From contig JAGLOF010000022.1 in the NCBI GenBank assembly GCA_023139105.1, forward strand, positions 1-60,036: 60,036 nucleotides of DNA, given 5' to 3'. Below, piece after piece: positions 46,555-56,259 of the stretch. This DNA comes from a bacterium. Its GTDB lineage: Bacteria; Zhuqueibacterota; QNDG01; JAGLOF01. The notes beneath the pieces are model-generated. The model searched no databases and had not been told where the DNA came from. It saw only the letters and a program-made list of their open reading frames with translations. Each line of letters begins with the position of its first letter. Position 1 is the first letter of the stretch. The translations under genes and the position numbers were made by a program.

Positions 46555-46601
46555 CAAGAAGTTTTTTATGAGGAATTATATCAAGATAAGGATTTGATAC
46601 A

Positions 46602-48533
46602 TTGGCGGAAATTGAATTAAGATTACCGAAAGGTAGAGTGTTCGTTGCAGAAGCGGGCCAAACCTTAGCCGATGTATTGAATGCCAACTGGCCGGAAATA
46701 TTAAGGCAGGCTGTTGCGGCAAAGCTGGATGGTCAGGTTATTGGCTTGTCTGTACCATTGGAAAATAGTGGTGATGTTGAACTACTTACCTGTAGTAATT
46801 CCGATGCCCAACAGGTTTTCTGGCACAGTGCTTCGCATTTAATGGCTGCTGCAATTAAGGATCTCTATCCTGAAGCTCAATTTGGAGTCGGACCCGCAAT
46901 TGCGAATGGTTTTTATTACGACATAAAATTGGATCAAACAATTAGTGTGGAAGATTTACCTGCTATTGAAGCCAGGATGGCTGAGATAGTTAAGGAAGAT
47001 CTTCCCTTTGTGTATAAGGCCATGAGCCGTAAAGAAGCTCTGTCCATATTTGATAAACAGCATCAGCCATTTAAGGTTGAATTGATTAATGACCTTGATG
47101 AAGATGAAATTATTTCAGTATACAGCAATGGTGATTATTTCATGGACCTGTGCCGTGGGCCGCACGTTGCCACAACTGGTCAGATACGTCACTTCAAGCT
47201 ATTAAGTGTTGCCGGAGCCTATTGGCGTGGCAATGAGACTAATCCAGTGCTACAGCGCATCTACGGAATCGCATTTGATAATCCAAAATCTTTAAAGGCG
47301 CATTTAAAGGCATTGGAACTTGCAAAACTCCGTGACCATCGTAAACTTGGCAAAGAATTAGACCTGTTCAGTTTTCAGGCAGAGGGCCCCGGCTTTCCTT
47401 TTTGGCATCCACGTGGTAAGACTATCTATAATCAAGTACAAGATTATATGCGCATTACCTTAAAACAGCATGGATATGATGAAATACAGACTCCGATTAT
47501 CTTAAATGAAGACCTCTGGCATCGTAGCGGGCATTGGGATAATTATAAAGAAAATATGTACTTCACCTCCATTGATGAAAAAGATTATGCTGTAAAGCCT
47601 ATGAATTGTCCGGGCTGTCTCTTATTATATAAAAACAGCATGCACTCATATCGTGATCTTCCTATCAAATTGTCTGAGATGGGATTGGTACACAGGCATG
47701 AAAAATCAGGAGTTCTTCATGGCTTGTTCAGGGTGCGTCAATTTACACAGGATGATGCACATGTATTCTGTATGCCGGAGCAGATGGAAGAAGAAGTTGT
47801 TAAACTAATAGATTTGATTTATGAAATTTATAAAACATTTGGTTTTTCTGATTTTCAGCTTGAACTTTCAACCCGTCCGGCAAAATCAATTGGCTCTGAC
47901 GAGATGTGGGCAAAAGCAGAAGAAGTATTATTTAATGCATTAAAAACCAAGGAAATTGATTATCAATTAAACAAAGGTGATGGTGCTTTTTATGGCCCCA
48001 AAATTGATTTCCATATCCGCGATTCCTTAGGACGTATGTGGCAATGCGGTACAATTCAAGTTGATTTCTCCATGCCGGAGAGATTTGATCTTGAATACAC
48101 AGGTGCTGATGGCCAAAAACATCAGCCTGTTATGATACATCGCGCCATACTTGGTTCTGTAGAGAGATTTATTGGTATATTAATTGAACATTACGGCGGT
48201 GCTTTTCCATTATGGTTGGCTCCTATTCAATGTATAATCATGCCGATTACAGATAAACAGCTTGATTTTGCACAAGATGTTAACAATAAACTGCTTGAGG
48301 TTGGTATTCGTTCAGAACTTGATTCACGCAATGAGAAAATTGGTTATAAGATCAGAGAAGCCGAACACAAAAAAACACCGTATATTTGTGTTATCGGAGA
48401 TAGAGAAGTAGAAAGTCGCTCCTTAGCCTTAAGAAAACATAAAGAAGGCCAAATTGGTGACACAACAATCGAGGAATTTATTAAAAAATTAAATAATGAG
48501 GTCGCAGGGAGGGTCTATCATAAAAAAAGCTAA
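46602..48533 (+). CDS. thrS: Threonyl-tRNA synthetase
   Basis: A 643-residue class II synthetase. A TGS domain (1-65), an editing domain with HSASHLMAAAI and MDLCRGPHV, a catalytic core with MNCPGCLLLYKN, LVHRHEKSGVLHGLFRVR and the zinc-ligand residues, and a C-terminal anticodon-binding domain are in order. The start is TTG with AAGGA about 8 bases upstream; the TGS domain starts there. Its last 14 bases overlap the infC start region. No T-box leader is present. Confidence 0.96.
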   Translation: MAEIELRLPKGRVFVAEAGQTLADVLNANWPEILRQAVAAKLDGQVIGLSVPLENSGDVELLTCSNSDAQQVFWHSASHLMAAAIKDLYPEAQFGVGPAIANGFYYDIKLDQTISVEDLPAIEARMAEIVKEDLPFVYKAMSRKEALSIFDKQHQPFKVELINDLDEDEIISVYSNGDYFMDLCRGPHVATTGQIRHFKLLSVAGAYWRGNETNPVLQRIYGIAFDNPKSLKAHLKALELAKLRDHRKLGKELDLFSFQAEGPGFPFWHPRGKTIYNQVQDYMRITLKQHGYDEIQTPIILNEDLWHRSGHWDNYKENMYFTSIDEKDYAVKPMNCPGCLLLYKNSMHSYRDLPIKLSEMGLVHRHEKSGVLHGLFRVRQFTQDDAHVFCMPEQMEEEVVKLIDLIYEIYKTFGFSDFQLELSTRPAKSIGSDEMWAKAEEVLFNALKTKEIDYQLNKGDGAFYGPKIDFHIRDSLGRMWQCGTIQVDFSMPERFDLEYTGADGQKHQPVMIHRAILGSVERFIGILIEHYGGAFPLWLAPIQCIIMPITDKQLDFAQDVNNKLLEVGIRSELDSRNEKIGYKIREAEHKKTPYICVIGDREVESRSLALRKHKEGQIGDTTIEEFIKKLNNEVAGRVYHKKS

Positions 48534-49059
48534 GGGCAGGGGGCCTGAAAAAGGTAAAAATGAACCCCGGCTCAACGAAGAAATTCGAATACCGGAAGTT
48601 CGCCTTATTGATGCAGATGGACACCAAGCTGGTATCGTTAAGATAGCTGAAGCACTTGCAATGGCCGAACAGCGGGATTTGGACCTTGTTGAAATTGCGC
48701 CCAAAGCTGATCCACCCGTTTGCCGTGTGATGGATTACGGTAAATATAAATATCAGCAGAGTAAAAAAGAAAAAGAAAGCAAAAAGAAACAGCATACCAT
48801 TCATATTAAAGAAATCAGGCTGCGTCCAACTATCGATGAACATGATATCGAATTTAAGATGAAACATGCTCGAAAATTCCTTGAACAGGGAAATCATCTT
48901 AAAATAAGGATACTCTTCAGAGGACGCCAAATTGTTCACCCGGAACTTGGAGAAGCCGTCTTGAATCGGGTTCGACAAGAACTTGAAGACTTAGCCAAGT
49001 TAGATCGTTCTCCCGTTCGTGAGGGTAGAAGTCTGATTGCGAATTTTATTCCGAAATAA
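48520..49059 (+). CDS. infC: Translation initiation factor IF-3
   Basis: About 179 residues; IF-3 prevents 50S joining and proofreads start codons. EPRLNEEIRIPEVRLID, DLVEIAPKADPPVCRVMDYGKYKY and KEIRLRPTIDEHD are conserved blocks of both domains. The frame has an ATG at 48496 with no ribosome-binding site, but a strong GGGAGGG (507-513 of 48 kb) is followed by ATC (48517) and ATA (48520). Non-AUG starts (AUU, AUC, AUA) are the rule for infC and give autoregulation, so I place the start at ATA; ATC is nearly as likely. First gene of infC-rpmI-rplT. Confidence 0.93.
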   Translation: MKKAKGRGPEKGKNEPRLNEEIRIPEVRLIDADGHQAGIVKIAEALAMAEQRDLDLVEIAPKADPPVCRVMDYGKYKYQQSKKEKESKKKQHTIHIKEIRLRPTIDEHDIEFKMKHARKFLEQGNHLKIRILFRGRQIVHPELGEAVLNRVRQELEDLAKLDRSPVREGRSLIANFIPK

Positions 49060-49077
49060 GTGAAGGAGTTTTAAACG

Positions 49078-49275
49078 ATGCCCAAAATGAAAACAAATCG
49101 GGGCGCCGCTAAACGGTTTAAATTGACCGGAACAAAAAAAATTAAACGCGGCAAAGCTTATACGAGTCACATTTTAAACAAAAAATCTCCAAAGCGTAAA
49201 AGAAATTTACGTCAACCTGGTCTGGTAGCAGATTCTGAGGTAAGACGTGTAAAACGTATGTTGTGTGTTGGTTAA
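49078..49275 (+). CDS. rpmI: 50S ribosomal protein L35
   Basis: A 65-residue very basic protein. It begins [21 protein letters not shown], as L35 does, and contains the [15 protein letters not shown] core. GAAGGAG lies about 7-10 bases upstream. It lies between infC and rplT, the standard order. Confidence 0.97.
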   Translation: MPKMKTNRGAAKRFKLTGTKKIKRGKAYTSHILNKKSPKRKRNLRQPGLVADSEVRRVKRMLCVG

Positions 49276-49308
49276 TTATTTGTTGAGTTTTTTTTAGGAG
49301 TTTGGATC

Positions 49309-49659
49309 ATGCCAAGAGCAAAAACTACCGTTGCTTCACGTAAGCGTCGGAAAAAAATATTAAAAGCTGCCAAGGGATATTGGGGCGGCAAGAAAAACTT
49401 ATTAAAGACAGCTAAAGAAGCTGTTGAAAAAGGAATGCAATATTCCTATCGTGATCGTCGAGTTAAAAAACGTGAATTCCGCAAATTGTGGATTATACGA
49501 ATTAATGCTGCTGTACGCCCATATGGATTAAGTTATTCACGCTTCATTCATCTTCTTGATAAAAAAGAGATTGGAATTAATCGTAAAGTTCTTGCAGATC
49601 TTGCTGTTTCCGATCCAATTGCATTTCAGAAGATTGTTGAAAGCGTACAAAAGGCTTAG
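49309..49659 (+). CDS. rplT: 50S ribosomal protein L20
   Basis: A 116-residue rRNA-binding protein needed for early 50S assembly. [34 protein letters not shown] and [15 protein letters not shown] are the expected blocks, and the C-terminal [13 protein letters not shown] region is intact. In several bacteria L20 represses this operon by binding its mRNA; no such leader structure is obvious in the short gaps here. Confidence 0.97.
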   Translation: MPRAKTTVASRKRRKKILKAAKGYWGGKKNLLKTAKEAVEKGMQYSYRDRRVKKREFRKLWIIRINAAVRPYGLSYSRFIHLLDKKEIGINRKVLADLAVSDPIAFQKIVESVQKA

Positions 49660-49669
49660 CCGGCGTTTC

Positions 49670-50692
49670 ATGAGTGAAAATGACCTAATTCAGAACGTTC
49701 AGCAAACTCAAAAAGAATTTGAATTAGCCCTGGATGTGGCTAAGGACGCAGAGGCTATAGAGGCTCTGCGGATTCAATATTTGGGTAGAAAAGGCTGTGT
49801 TGCCGATTTATTTAAAAGCCTGTCCACTATTCCGTCTGAAAATCGCAAGGCGGCGGGACAGGCTTTAAATCAATTGAAAACAAATTTACAAACTGCTTTA
49901 GATAAAAAATTTGACAATGTCAAAAATATCAACACTAGTGTGAATGAATTTGACGTGACAATGCCTGGTAACTGGCCGGATTTCGGTCGGCTGCATCCTT
50001 TAACAAAGGTAACCAGAGAAATAAAGCAGATTTTCAGCAATATGGGTTTTGGTGTTGCCGACGGTCCGGAAGTTGAATCTGAGTATTACAATTTCGAAGC
50101 ATTAAATATTCCACAGGGGCACCCTGCTCGTGATATGCAGGACACATTGTTCATTGATGAAGGATTTGTGCTTAGAACCCATACTTCACCTGTTCAGATA
50201 AGAACAATGGAGTCAAAGCAACCTCCTTTACGTATTATATCACCTGGCCGCTGTTACCGTCGTGATACACCTGATGCATCACATTCACCAATGTTTCATC
50301 AGGTTGAGGGACTATGTGTTGACCAAGGCATTACTTTTGCAGATCTAAAAGGCGTTATACAAAATTTTGCTCAACAGTTATTCGGTTCAGATGTTAAAAT
50401 ACGTTTTCGCCCAAGTTTCTTCCCTTTTGTTGAACCTGGTGCAGAGTATGATTTTACATGTTTAATATGCAGGGGGCAGGGATGCCGTGTGTGTAAAGGA
50501 ACCGGATGGGTTGAAATATCAGGTGCTGGTATGGTCAATCCTAAAGTATTTGAACATGTTGGTTATGATCCTGAAAAATACACCGGCTTTGCTTTTGGAA
50601 TGGGTATTGAACGTATAGCAATGTTGCTTTATGGTATTAATGACATTCGTTTATTTTTTGAAAACGATATTAGATTTCTGCAGCAATTTTAA
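49670..50692 (+). CDS. pheS: Phenylalanyl-tRNA synthetase, alpha subunit
   Basis: A 340-residue class II catalytic subunit. The N-terminal coiled coil (about 1-90) precedes the core with GRLHPLTKVTREIKQIF, GRCYRRDTPDASHSPMFHQ (motif 2), a Cys-rich knuckle CLICRGQGCRVCKGTGW found in many bacterial PheS, and GFAFGMGIERIAM (motif 3). The ATG at 49670 (MSENDLIQ) is chosen because an upstream in-frame start would lie within rplT. It is 10 bp after rplT. Confidence 0.95.
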   Translation: MSENDLIQNVQQTQKEFELALDVAKDAEAIEALRIQYLGRKGCVADLFKSLSTIPSENRKAAGQALNQLKTNLQTALDKKFDNVKNINTSVNEFDVTMPGNWPDFGRLHPLTKVTREIKQIFSNMGFGVADGPEVESEYYNFEALNIPQGHPARDMQDTLFIDEGFVLRTHTSPVQIRTMESKQPPLRIISPGRCYRRDTPDASHSPMFHQVEGLCVDQGITFADLKGVIQNFAQQLFGSDVKIRFRPSFFPFVEPGAEYDFTCLICRGQGCRVCKGTGWVEISGAGMVNPKVFEHVGYDPEKYTGFAFGMGIERIAMLLYGINDIRLFFENDIRFLQQF

Positions 50693-50703
50693 GGCTATTC
50701 CAT

Positions 50704-53085
50704 ATGAAAATTAGTTTAAATTGGTTAAAACAATATATAAATATTGATGTTTCTACTGAAGATCTTGCCGCTAAATTAACACTTGTCGGTCTTGAAGTTG
50801 AAGATATTACTTCTGTCGGTGCCTCATTTTCAGGTGTATTTGTCGGTGAAATTTTATCAGTCGACAAACATCCCAATGCTGACAGACTCAGTGTCTGTCA
50901 AGTTAGTATGAGCACTGAAACTTTAAACATCGTCTGTGGTGCACCCAATGTTTCTGCCGGACAAATTGTTGCCGTGGCTAAGGTTGGTGCTGTATTAGAG
51001 GGTGGATTTAAAATTACACCGGCAAAATTACGAGGTGTTAAATCTTTTGGCATGTTATGCTCGGAAAGAGAGTTAGGTATATCCGACTCTCATGATTCTA
51101 TTATGGCTTTGGATCCGGACAAATTTGTAGTTGGTAATGAGTTCAGCCTGGAAAATTCATTGGAACCTGATATTGTATTTGAAATTGCAATTACTCCAAA
51201 TCGGCCTGATTGTCTATCACATCTGGGTGTAGCTCGTGAAGTAGCGGCAATATTTAATACTCCATTAAATATTCCGGATATCAATATAAAAGAATCAACA
51301 AAAGCTGTTGAGTCACTTATTAATATTAATATTCAGGATGTACAGGGTTGTCCCAGGTATTCTGCACGCGTTATTAAAAATGTTAAAATTTCAGAGTCAC
51401 CACAATGGCTTAAAGAACGACTGGAAGCTGTTAACCTGCGTTCCATCAACAATGTTGTTGATATAACCAATTTTGTACTTATGGAGACCGGACATCCTCT
51501 TCATGCATTTGATTATAACACTGTTGAAGATCATAAAATTATTATACGGAATGCCAAGCAAGATGAAAGTTTTACAACTCTTGACAGTCAGAAACATAAA
51601 CTTGACCCAGGTGATTTGCTCATCTGTGATGGATTGCGAGCTATTGCACTTGCAGGCATAATGGGGGGGCAGAATTCTGAAATTTCTGACTCTACTGTTA
51701 ATATTTTACTGGAAAGTGCCTATTTTGATCCTAAAAAGATACGTAGAACTGCAAAGCGACTTGGATTATCTACAGACGCATCTCAAAGATTTGAACGTGG
51801 AGCTGATCCAAATGGTGTAATTTATGCCTTGGACAGAGCCGCACAATTGATGGCTGAATATGCGGATGGTGAAATATCCCAGGGTATTATTGATTGCTAT
51901 CCAAAAAAGATAAATGAACATAGTGTTAATGTAAGACCGGCACGCGTTAACCATGTACTCGGTTCAAATTTTTCTGTTGATATAATGACAGATGTTTTTA
52001 ACCGATTATATCTAACAACTACCGGAAAAGATCCGATAACGGTTACTATTCCAACATTCAGACCTGATTTGACACATGAGATAGATCTGATTGAAGAAGT
52101 AGTACGACTTCATGGATTTGATAAAATTACTCCCAAGGCATTGACAACTATTCCACTGTCAGATAACAGAAATACACAAGTTGATTTCATAGACAGAATA
52201 CGTGATTTTTTTATTGGATCTGGTTTTAATGAATGTGTTCACAGCAGTATGGTTCCAGAATGGCAAGCTGGTATTGAAAAAGATAGAATGGCAATTTCAA
52301 TAAAAAATCCTCTGAGTCCCGAAACTGCATGTTTAAGAACACGTATTCTGCCATCACTGTTGTCAGCAGTTGTATGGAACCAGAATCGTTCCGAATCAAA
52401 TTTAAAGTTATTTGAAATCGGTAAACAATTTTGCATTGAAAATGGTAAATATTATGAAGCCTTAGCTGTCTCGGCAGTGATAACAGGTATTGATAACAGA
52501 GGTTCTTATTGGTCTGATGACAATAAAAAGTGGGATTTTAATTCGATAAAAGGTGTGATGGCTTCTCTATCTGATTCATTGCATATCAAATTAGATATGG
52601 ATGTTATGAAGCATTCACTTTATAATAACGAACAATCTGTAGGAATCTCCCTGAATAATCAATCAATTGGTCATCTTGGTAGAGTACATACTAAAATATC
52701 TGAAAAGTGGAATATTAATAATGATGTTTTTGCGTTTGAAATTTTAATTTCACCTATGTCAAATGCAACAAATGCCCGTACACAATTTATTCCTCTGCCA
52801 AAATATCCGGCAGTAAAACGTGACTTGGCATTTGTCGTTGATTCACACCTGCATATTGGTGAAATAATAAATGTTATAAATGAAAGTGGGGGAGAAACCT
52901 GTACTAATGTTGACCTTTTTGATATCTATCATGGTGATCAGATCCCCTCAAATAAAAAGAGTGCTGCTTTTGCTTTAACTTTTATGTCCTTAGAACGTAC
53001 TTTAACCGATAAAGAAATTGATCCGTTAATTACAAAAATCGTTAATGCAGTAGAAAAACATTTTCAGGCAGTACTCCGCTCCTAA
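50704..53085 (+). CDS. pheT: Phenylalanyl-tRNA synthetase, beta subunit
   Basis: A 793-residue partner of PheS. MKISLNWLKQYINI, a tRNA-binding OB domain (VGEILSVDKHPNADRLSVCQV), the B3/B4 editing region (ITPNRPDCLSHLGVAREVAAI), the B5 domain and a C-terminal ferredoxin-fold anticodon-binding domain (PKYPAVKRDLAFVVD) are all present. A seven-G run at 51664-51670 lies in the coding sequence (IMGGQNSE) and could be prone to slippage. Confidence 0.96.
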   Translation: MKISLNWLKQYINIDVSTEDLAAKLTLVGLEVEDITSVGASFSGVFVGEILSVDKHPNADRLSVCQVSMSTETLNIVCGAPNVSAGQIVAVAKVGAVLEGGFKITPAKLRGVKSFGMLCSERELGISDSHDSIMALDPDKFVVGNEFSLENSLEPDIVFEIAITPNRPDCLSHLGVAREVAAIFNTPLNIPDINIKESTKAVESLININIQDVQGCPRYSARVIKNVKISESPQWLKERLEAVNLRSINNVVDITNFVLMETGHPLHAFDYNTVEDHKIIIRNAKQDESFTTLDSQKHKLDPGDLLICDGLRAIALAGIMGGQNSEISDSTVNILLESAYFDPKKIRRTAKRLGLSTDASQRFERGADPNGVIYALDRAAQLMAEYADGEISQGIIDCYPKKINEHSVNVRPARVNHVLGSNFSVDIMTDVFNRLYLTTTGKDPITVTIPTFRPDLTHEIDLIEEVVRLHGFDKITPKALTTIPLSDNRNTQVDFIDRIRDFFIGSGFNECVHSSMVPEWQAGIEKDRMAISIKNPLSPETACLRTRILPSLLSAVVWNQNRSESNLKLFEIGKQFCIENGKYYEALAVSAVITGIDNRGSYWSDDNKKWDFNSIKGVMASLSDSLHIKLDMDVMKHSLYNNEQSVGISLNNQSIGHLGRVHTKISEKWNINNDVFAFEILISPMSNATNARTQFIPLPKYPAVKRDLAFVVDSHLHIGEIINVINESGGETCTNVDLFDIYHGDQIPSNKKSAAFALTFMSLERTLTDKEIDPLITKIVNAVEKHFQAVLRS

Positions 53086-53116
53086 TCGAAATATAGCCGG
53101 ATGAAAAGGAGTCAGT

Positions 53117-53398
53117 ATGGATGCACAAAGTTTTGAATTATTAGAAGAAAAAATTAATAAGATGATAACAACTCTAAATCTGTTTAAGACAGAAAATAAA
53201 GAGTTGAAAATGCAAAATCAGGAATTACGTTCTTTGCTTGATAATAAAGAACAGATGATAAACACTCTGAACAATGAAAAGGAACAACTTAAAAGTGTTC
53301 AAGGCGATGTTGAGTCTTATAAACAGAATCAGAACCGAATAAAAGAAAAAGTTGATTCCCTATTGTTGAAACTTAAAGAATTCGAAGATTACCAATAA
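53117..53398 (+). CDS. ZapB-like coiled-coil cell division protein
   Basis: A 93-residue, almost wholly coiled-coil protein (FELLEEKINKMITTLNLFKTENKEL... heptads through residue 90) with high Glu/Lys/Asn content. Size, coiled coil and position directly upstream of zapA match the ZapB/DUF904-type proteins of FtsZ-ring accessory function. Sequence alone does not prove homology. AAGGAG lies 5-6 bases before the ATG. Confidence 0.75.
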   Translation: MDAQSFELLEEKINKMITTLNLFKTENKELKMQNQELRSLLDNKEQMINTLNNEKEQLKSVQGDVESYKQNQNRIKEKVDSLLLKLKEFEDYQ

Positions 53399-53464
53399 GG
53401 GGTAGGACGCTTTAGCGGAAATCATAAATCGAATTATTACAGGTTAATAAATCAGGACAGCCAG

Positions 53465-53752
53465 ATGGGCTCGGAAAAAAATGTCCTCTCTGTAAGAATT
53501 TACGGCGCAGAGTATGCAATTCGCGGTCAAACAAATCCGGATGAGATAAAGGCAGTAGCTAATTATCTCGATGAAAAAATGCGTGAAGTTGATAAGAGCA
53601 TAAGGGTTGATTCATCGCTTAAGGTAGCAATTCTCGCGTCATTAAATATTACATATGAACTTTTCCACGAAAAATCGGAAAAAGAGGCATTAAAAACATT
53701 ACTTGATGAAAAAATCAAGCAGTTAAACGCGCTTATTGATAAACAATTATAA
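53465..53752 (+). CDS. zapA: Cell division protein ZapA
   Basis: A 95-residue protein. VLSVRIYGAEYAIRGQTNPDEIKAVANYLDEKM is the ZapA N-terminal domain, followed by a helical coiled-coil tail (LALS-type SLNITYELFHEKSEKEALKTLLDEK). ZapA cross-links FtsZ filaments at midcell. It lies between the ZapB-like gene and rny, an order shared by many bacteria of related phyla. Confidence 0.92.
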   Translation: MGSEKNVLSVRIYGAEYAIRGQTNPDEIKAVANYLDEKMREVDKSIRVDSSLKVAILASLNITYELFHEKSEKEALKTLLDEKIKQLNALIDKQL

Positions 53753-53756
53753 ATTC

Positions 53757-53784
53757 CTGACAGTCTGTTTTAGTTGATTATAAT
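53757..53784 (+). promoter_or_regulatory. Promoter upstream of the rny leader hairpin
   Basis: CTGACA (53757-53762), a 16-base spacer and a perfect TATAAT (53779-53784). The predicted start at about 53791 falls at the base of the leader hairpin. Confidence 0.6.
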
Positions 53785-53787
53785 TTT

Positions 53788-53847
53788 CCCGCTGAAGTAT
53801 GTGCAAAGCAGTAATTGTATTTGCAACTTCTATGCGGGATTTTTTTT
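53788..53847 (+). terminator. Leader terminator/attenuator or small RNA before rny
   Basis: Three stacked stems, CCCGC/GCGGG, GAAGT/ACTTC and TGCAAA/TTTGCA, enclose a 12-base loop and are followed by eight T (53840-53847). The next bases are GGAGGG, the ribosome-binding site of rny. With the promoter just upstream, transcripts would be about 57 nt if termination is efficient. Confidence 0.75.
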
Positions 53848-53856
53848 GGAGGGTAT

Positions 53857-55416
53857 ATGGAAATTTTATGGGTTATAATAGCTGCTGTAATAAGTATATC
53901 AATGTTTTTTCTTGGCTGGGTTGTTAATCACCGTGTTGGTCAGGGAAAAGTTGCAAATGCTGAAAAATTAGCAGAACGGATTGTTTCAGAATCTGAAAAA
54001 GAAGCAAATTCGATTAAAGACAGAAAGATTCTTGAAGCAAAAGAAGAGTGGTATAAACAAAAGCAACTCTTCGAGAGAGACACCAGAAATCAGCGACAGG
54101 ATATAGATAGAAAAAAAGCAAAACTGCAAAAACGGGAACTGGAGATTGACAGACGTTTAAATCATCTTACCCAGAGAGAAAAAGAATTTAAGGGTATTGA
54201 ACAGTCAATTAAAGATAAAACTGAACATGTAAAACGTAAACAGGAAGAACTTGACAGTTTAATTCTCGAACAGAATGAACGTCTTGAGAAAATATCCGGT
54301 ATGTCAAATGAAGAAGCTTTGCGTGAGCTTAAAGCAAACCTTCTTGATAAAGCCAAGCAGGAGTCTGCACAGGAAGTAAAAAATATTCGTGATCAGGCGC
54401 GTCTCACTGCAAATAAAGAGGCAAAAGAGATAATAATTTCTGCTATTCAAAGAACTGCTGCCGATCATTCTGTAGAAACTACAGTATCAGTTGTGCATCT
54501 TCCCGGTGATGAAATGAAGGGAAGAATTATAGGTCGTGAAGGAAGAAATATAAGGTCTTTTGAAAATGCTACCGGTATTGATGTCATTGTTGATGATACT
54601 CCTGAAGCCGTCATACTATCAGGTTTTGATCCGCTCCGTCGTGAAATTGCAAAACGCTCTCTTGAAACTTTAATTTCCGATGGTCGCATTCATCCGGGTA
54701 GAATTGAAGAAGTTGTAGAAAAAACCCGTAAGGAAATGGAAGAGGTTATTCTTCAACTTGGTGAACAATCTATGTTGGAAACAGGGGTTCATGGCTTACA
54801 TCCTGAACTTGTTAAGTTATTAGGAAAGTTGCATTATCGTACCAGTTATGGACAGAATGTTTTGCAGCATTCAATTGAAGCCGCTTATCTTTCTGGCTTA
54901 ATGGCATCTGAGCTGGGATTAGATCCTATTCTTGCAAAACGTTCAGGTCTATTGCATGATATTGGTAAAGCTGTAGATAGAGATACGGAAGGAACACACT
55001 TTGCGATTGGTGCTGATCTTGCAAAAAAATATGGTGAAGGCCCAATTGTACAAAATGCTATTGCTGCCCATCATGGTGAAATTGAAATGATATCACCAAT
55101 ATCAGCATTAGTACAATCTGCTGATGCTATAAGCGGATCACGACCGGGAGCACGCCGTGAAACTCTGGAAGGTTATATAAAACGTTTGGAAAAACTGGAA
55201 GGTATTGCTGAATCATTTCAGGGAGTACAAAAAACTTTTGCTATCCAGGCTGGCCGTGAAATTCGAGTACTTGTCCAACCTGAGAAAATTAATGATGCAT
55301 TGTCAGATCAAATGGCTGCAGATATTGCAGAAAAAATACAAGCGGAAATGGAATATCCCGGACAGATTAAAGTTACGGTTATTCGTGAATATCGTTCTGT
55401 CGATTATGCTAAATAA
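53857..55416 (+). CDS. rny: Ribonuclease Y
   Basis: A 519-residue endoribonuclease initiating mRNA decay. One N-terminal membrane anchor (about residues 3-25), a long charged coiled coil (about 30-180), a KH domain ([19 protein letters not shown]) and an HD domain with [14 protein letters not shown] and [10 protein letters not shown] are in standard order. The ATG at 53857 has GGAGGG 3 bases upstream; an earlier in-frame start would lie inside the terminator hairpin. Its stop is directly followed by the ATG of the ymdB-like gene. Confidence 0.96.
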   Translation: MEILWVIIAAVISISMFFLGWVVNHRVGQGKVANAEKLAERIVSESEKEANSIKDRKILEAKEEWYKQKQLFERDTRNQRQDIDRKKAKLQKRELEIDRRLNHLTQREKEFKGIEQSIKDKTEHVKRKQEELDSLILEQNERLEKISGMSNEEALRELKANLLDKAKQESAQEVKNIRDQARLTANKEAKEIIISAIQRTAADHSVETTVSVVHLPGDEMKGRIIGREGRNIRSFENATGIDVIVDDTPEAVILSGFDPLRREIAKRSLETLISDGRIHPGRIEEVVEKTRKEMEEVILQLGEQSMLETGVHGLHPELVKLLGKLHYRTSYGQNVLQHSIEAAYLSGLMASELGLDPILAKRSGLLHDIGKAVDRDTEGTHFAIGADLAKKYGEGPIVQNAIAAHHGEIEMISPISALVQSADAISGSRPGARRETLEGYIKRLEKLEGIAESFQGVQKTFAIQAGREIRVLVQPEKINDALSDQMAADIAEKIQAEMEYPGQIKVTVIREYRSVDYAK

Positions 55417-56241
55417 ATGAAAGATGAAGTTGATTTGACTAATACTATAAACATTCTTTTTATTGCCGATATAATTGGTAAACCCGGTTTAGATGCTGTA
55501 AGTGCATTTATTGATGAATTAAAACGTGAACATAAAATAGACATAACTATAGCCAATGGCGAAAATGCTGCTTCAGGAAAAGGATTGAGCCCAAGACTTG
55601 CACACACCTTTTTTGAAATGGGTATCAATGTTATTACTTCTGGAAATCATATATGGAACAGAGATAAAATTTATCCCTTACTGGAAGATAATGACCAGAT
55701 ATTAAGACCTCTAAATTACCCAGTAGAATGCCCTGGTCACGGATCTTGTATTTTTACAACTACTAATTCTATTAGAGTAGGTGTTATAAATTTACAAGGT
55801 CGTAGTTTTATGTATCCTATACGGTGTCCCTTTAAGACAGCGGAGGCGGAAATAAGACATTTAAAATCTCAAGGAGCAAAAATAATTTTTGTAGATTTTC
55901 ATGCTGAAGCGACTGCAGAAAAATTAGCTTTGGCATGGAACCTTGATGGGAAAATATCTGCTCTTATCGGTACACATACACATGTACAAACAGCTGACGA
56001 GCGGATATTAACCCAGGGCACTGCATATATCTCCGATGCTGGAATGACAGGACCATTCGATTCTGTTATCGGTATGGAAAAAGCAATTGCAATACAAAGG
56101 TTTAAAACACAAATGCCTGTTCCTTACCGAATAGCCTCTGAAGATCCACGCCTAAATGGCGTCATCGTGTCAGTTAATTCGGGAACTGGTTTGGCACAAT
56201 CAATTAAACGTGTTAATTTATCAATGGAAAATGCCAGCTAA
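55417..56241 (+). CDS. YmdB-family metallophosphatase
   Basis: A 274-residue calcineurin-like phosphodiesterase of the TIGR00282/YmdB type. ILFIADIIGKPG, NGENAASGKGLS, SGNHIWN, DFHAEATAEK and GTHTHVQTADERI supply the metal ligands. The B. subtilis homologue acts on 2',3'-cyclic nucleotides and affects biofilm and motility gene choice. It starts immediately after the rny stop codon, the usual rny-ymdB pairing. Confidence 0.93.
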   Translation: MKDEVDLTNTINILFIADIIGKPGLDAVSAFIDELKREHKIDITIANGENAASGKGLSPRLAHTFFEMGINVITSGNHIWNRDKIYPLLEDNDQILRPLNYPVECPGHGSCIFTTTNSIRVGVINLQGRSFMYPIRCPFKTAEAEIRHLKSQGAKIIFVDFHAEATAEKLALAWNLDGKISALIGTHTHVQTADERILTQGTAYISDAGMTGPFDSVIGMEKAIAIQRFKTQMPVPYRIASEDPRLNGVIVSVNSGTGLAQSIKRVNLSMENAS

Positions 56242-56259
56242 ATTGTGGGGGACATAAGT

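Noticed and set aside
46555-46601. T-box leader before thrS
   Set aside because: Only 47 bp separate tRNA-Val from thrS, with no specifier loop, T-box sequence or terminator.
51660-51675. Seven-G run in pheT as a phase-variable switch
   Set aside because: It encodes conserved Gly residues of an essential gene, so switching would be lethal; ordinary coding sequence is more likely.
53752-53857. 6S RNA between zapA and rny
   Set aside because: 6S RNA is found near zapA in some bacteria, but this gap is about 100 bp and holds only one terminator-like hairpin, too short for the 6S bubble structure.
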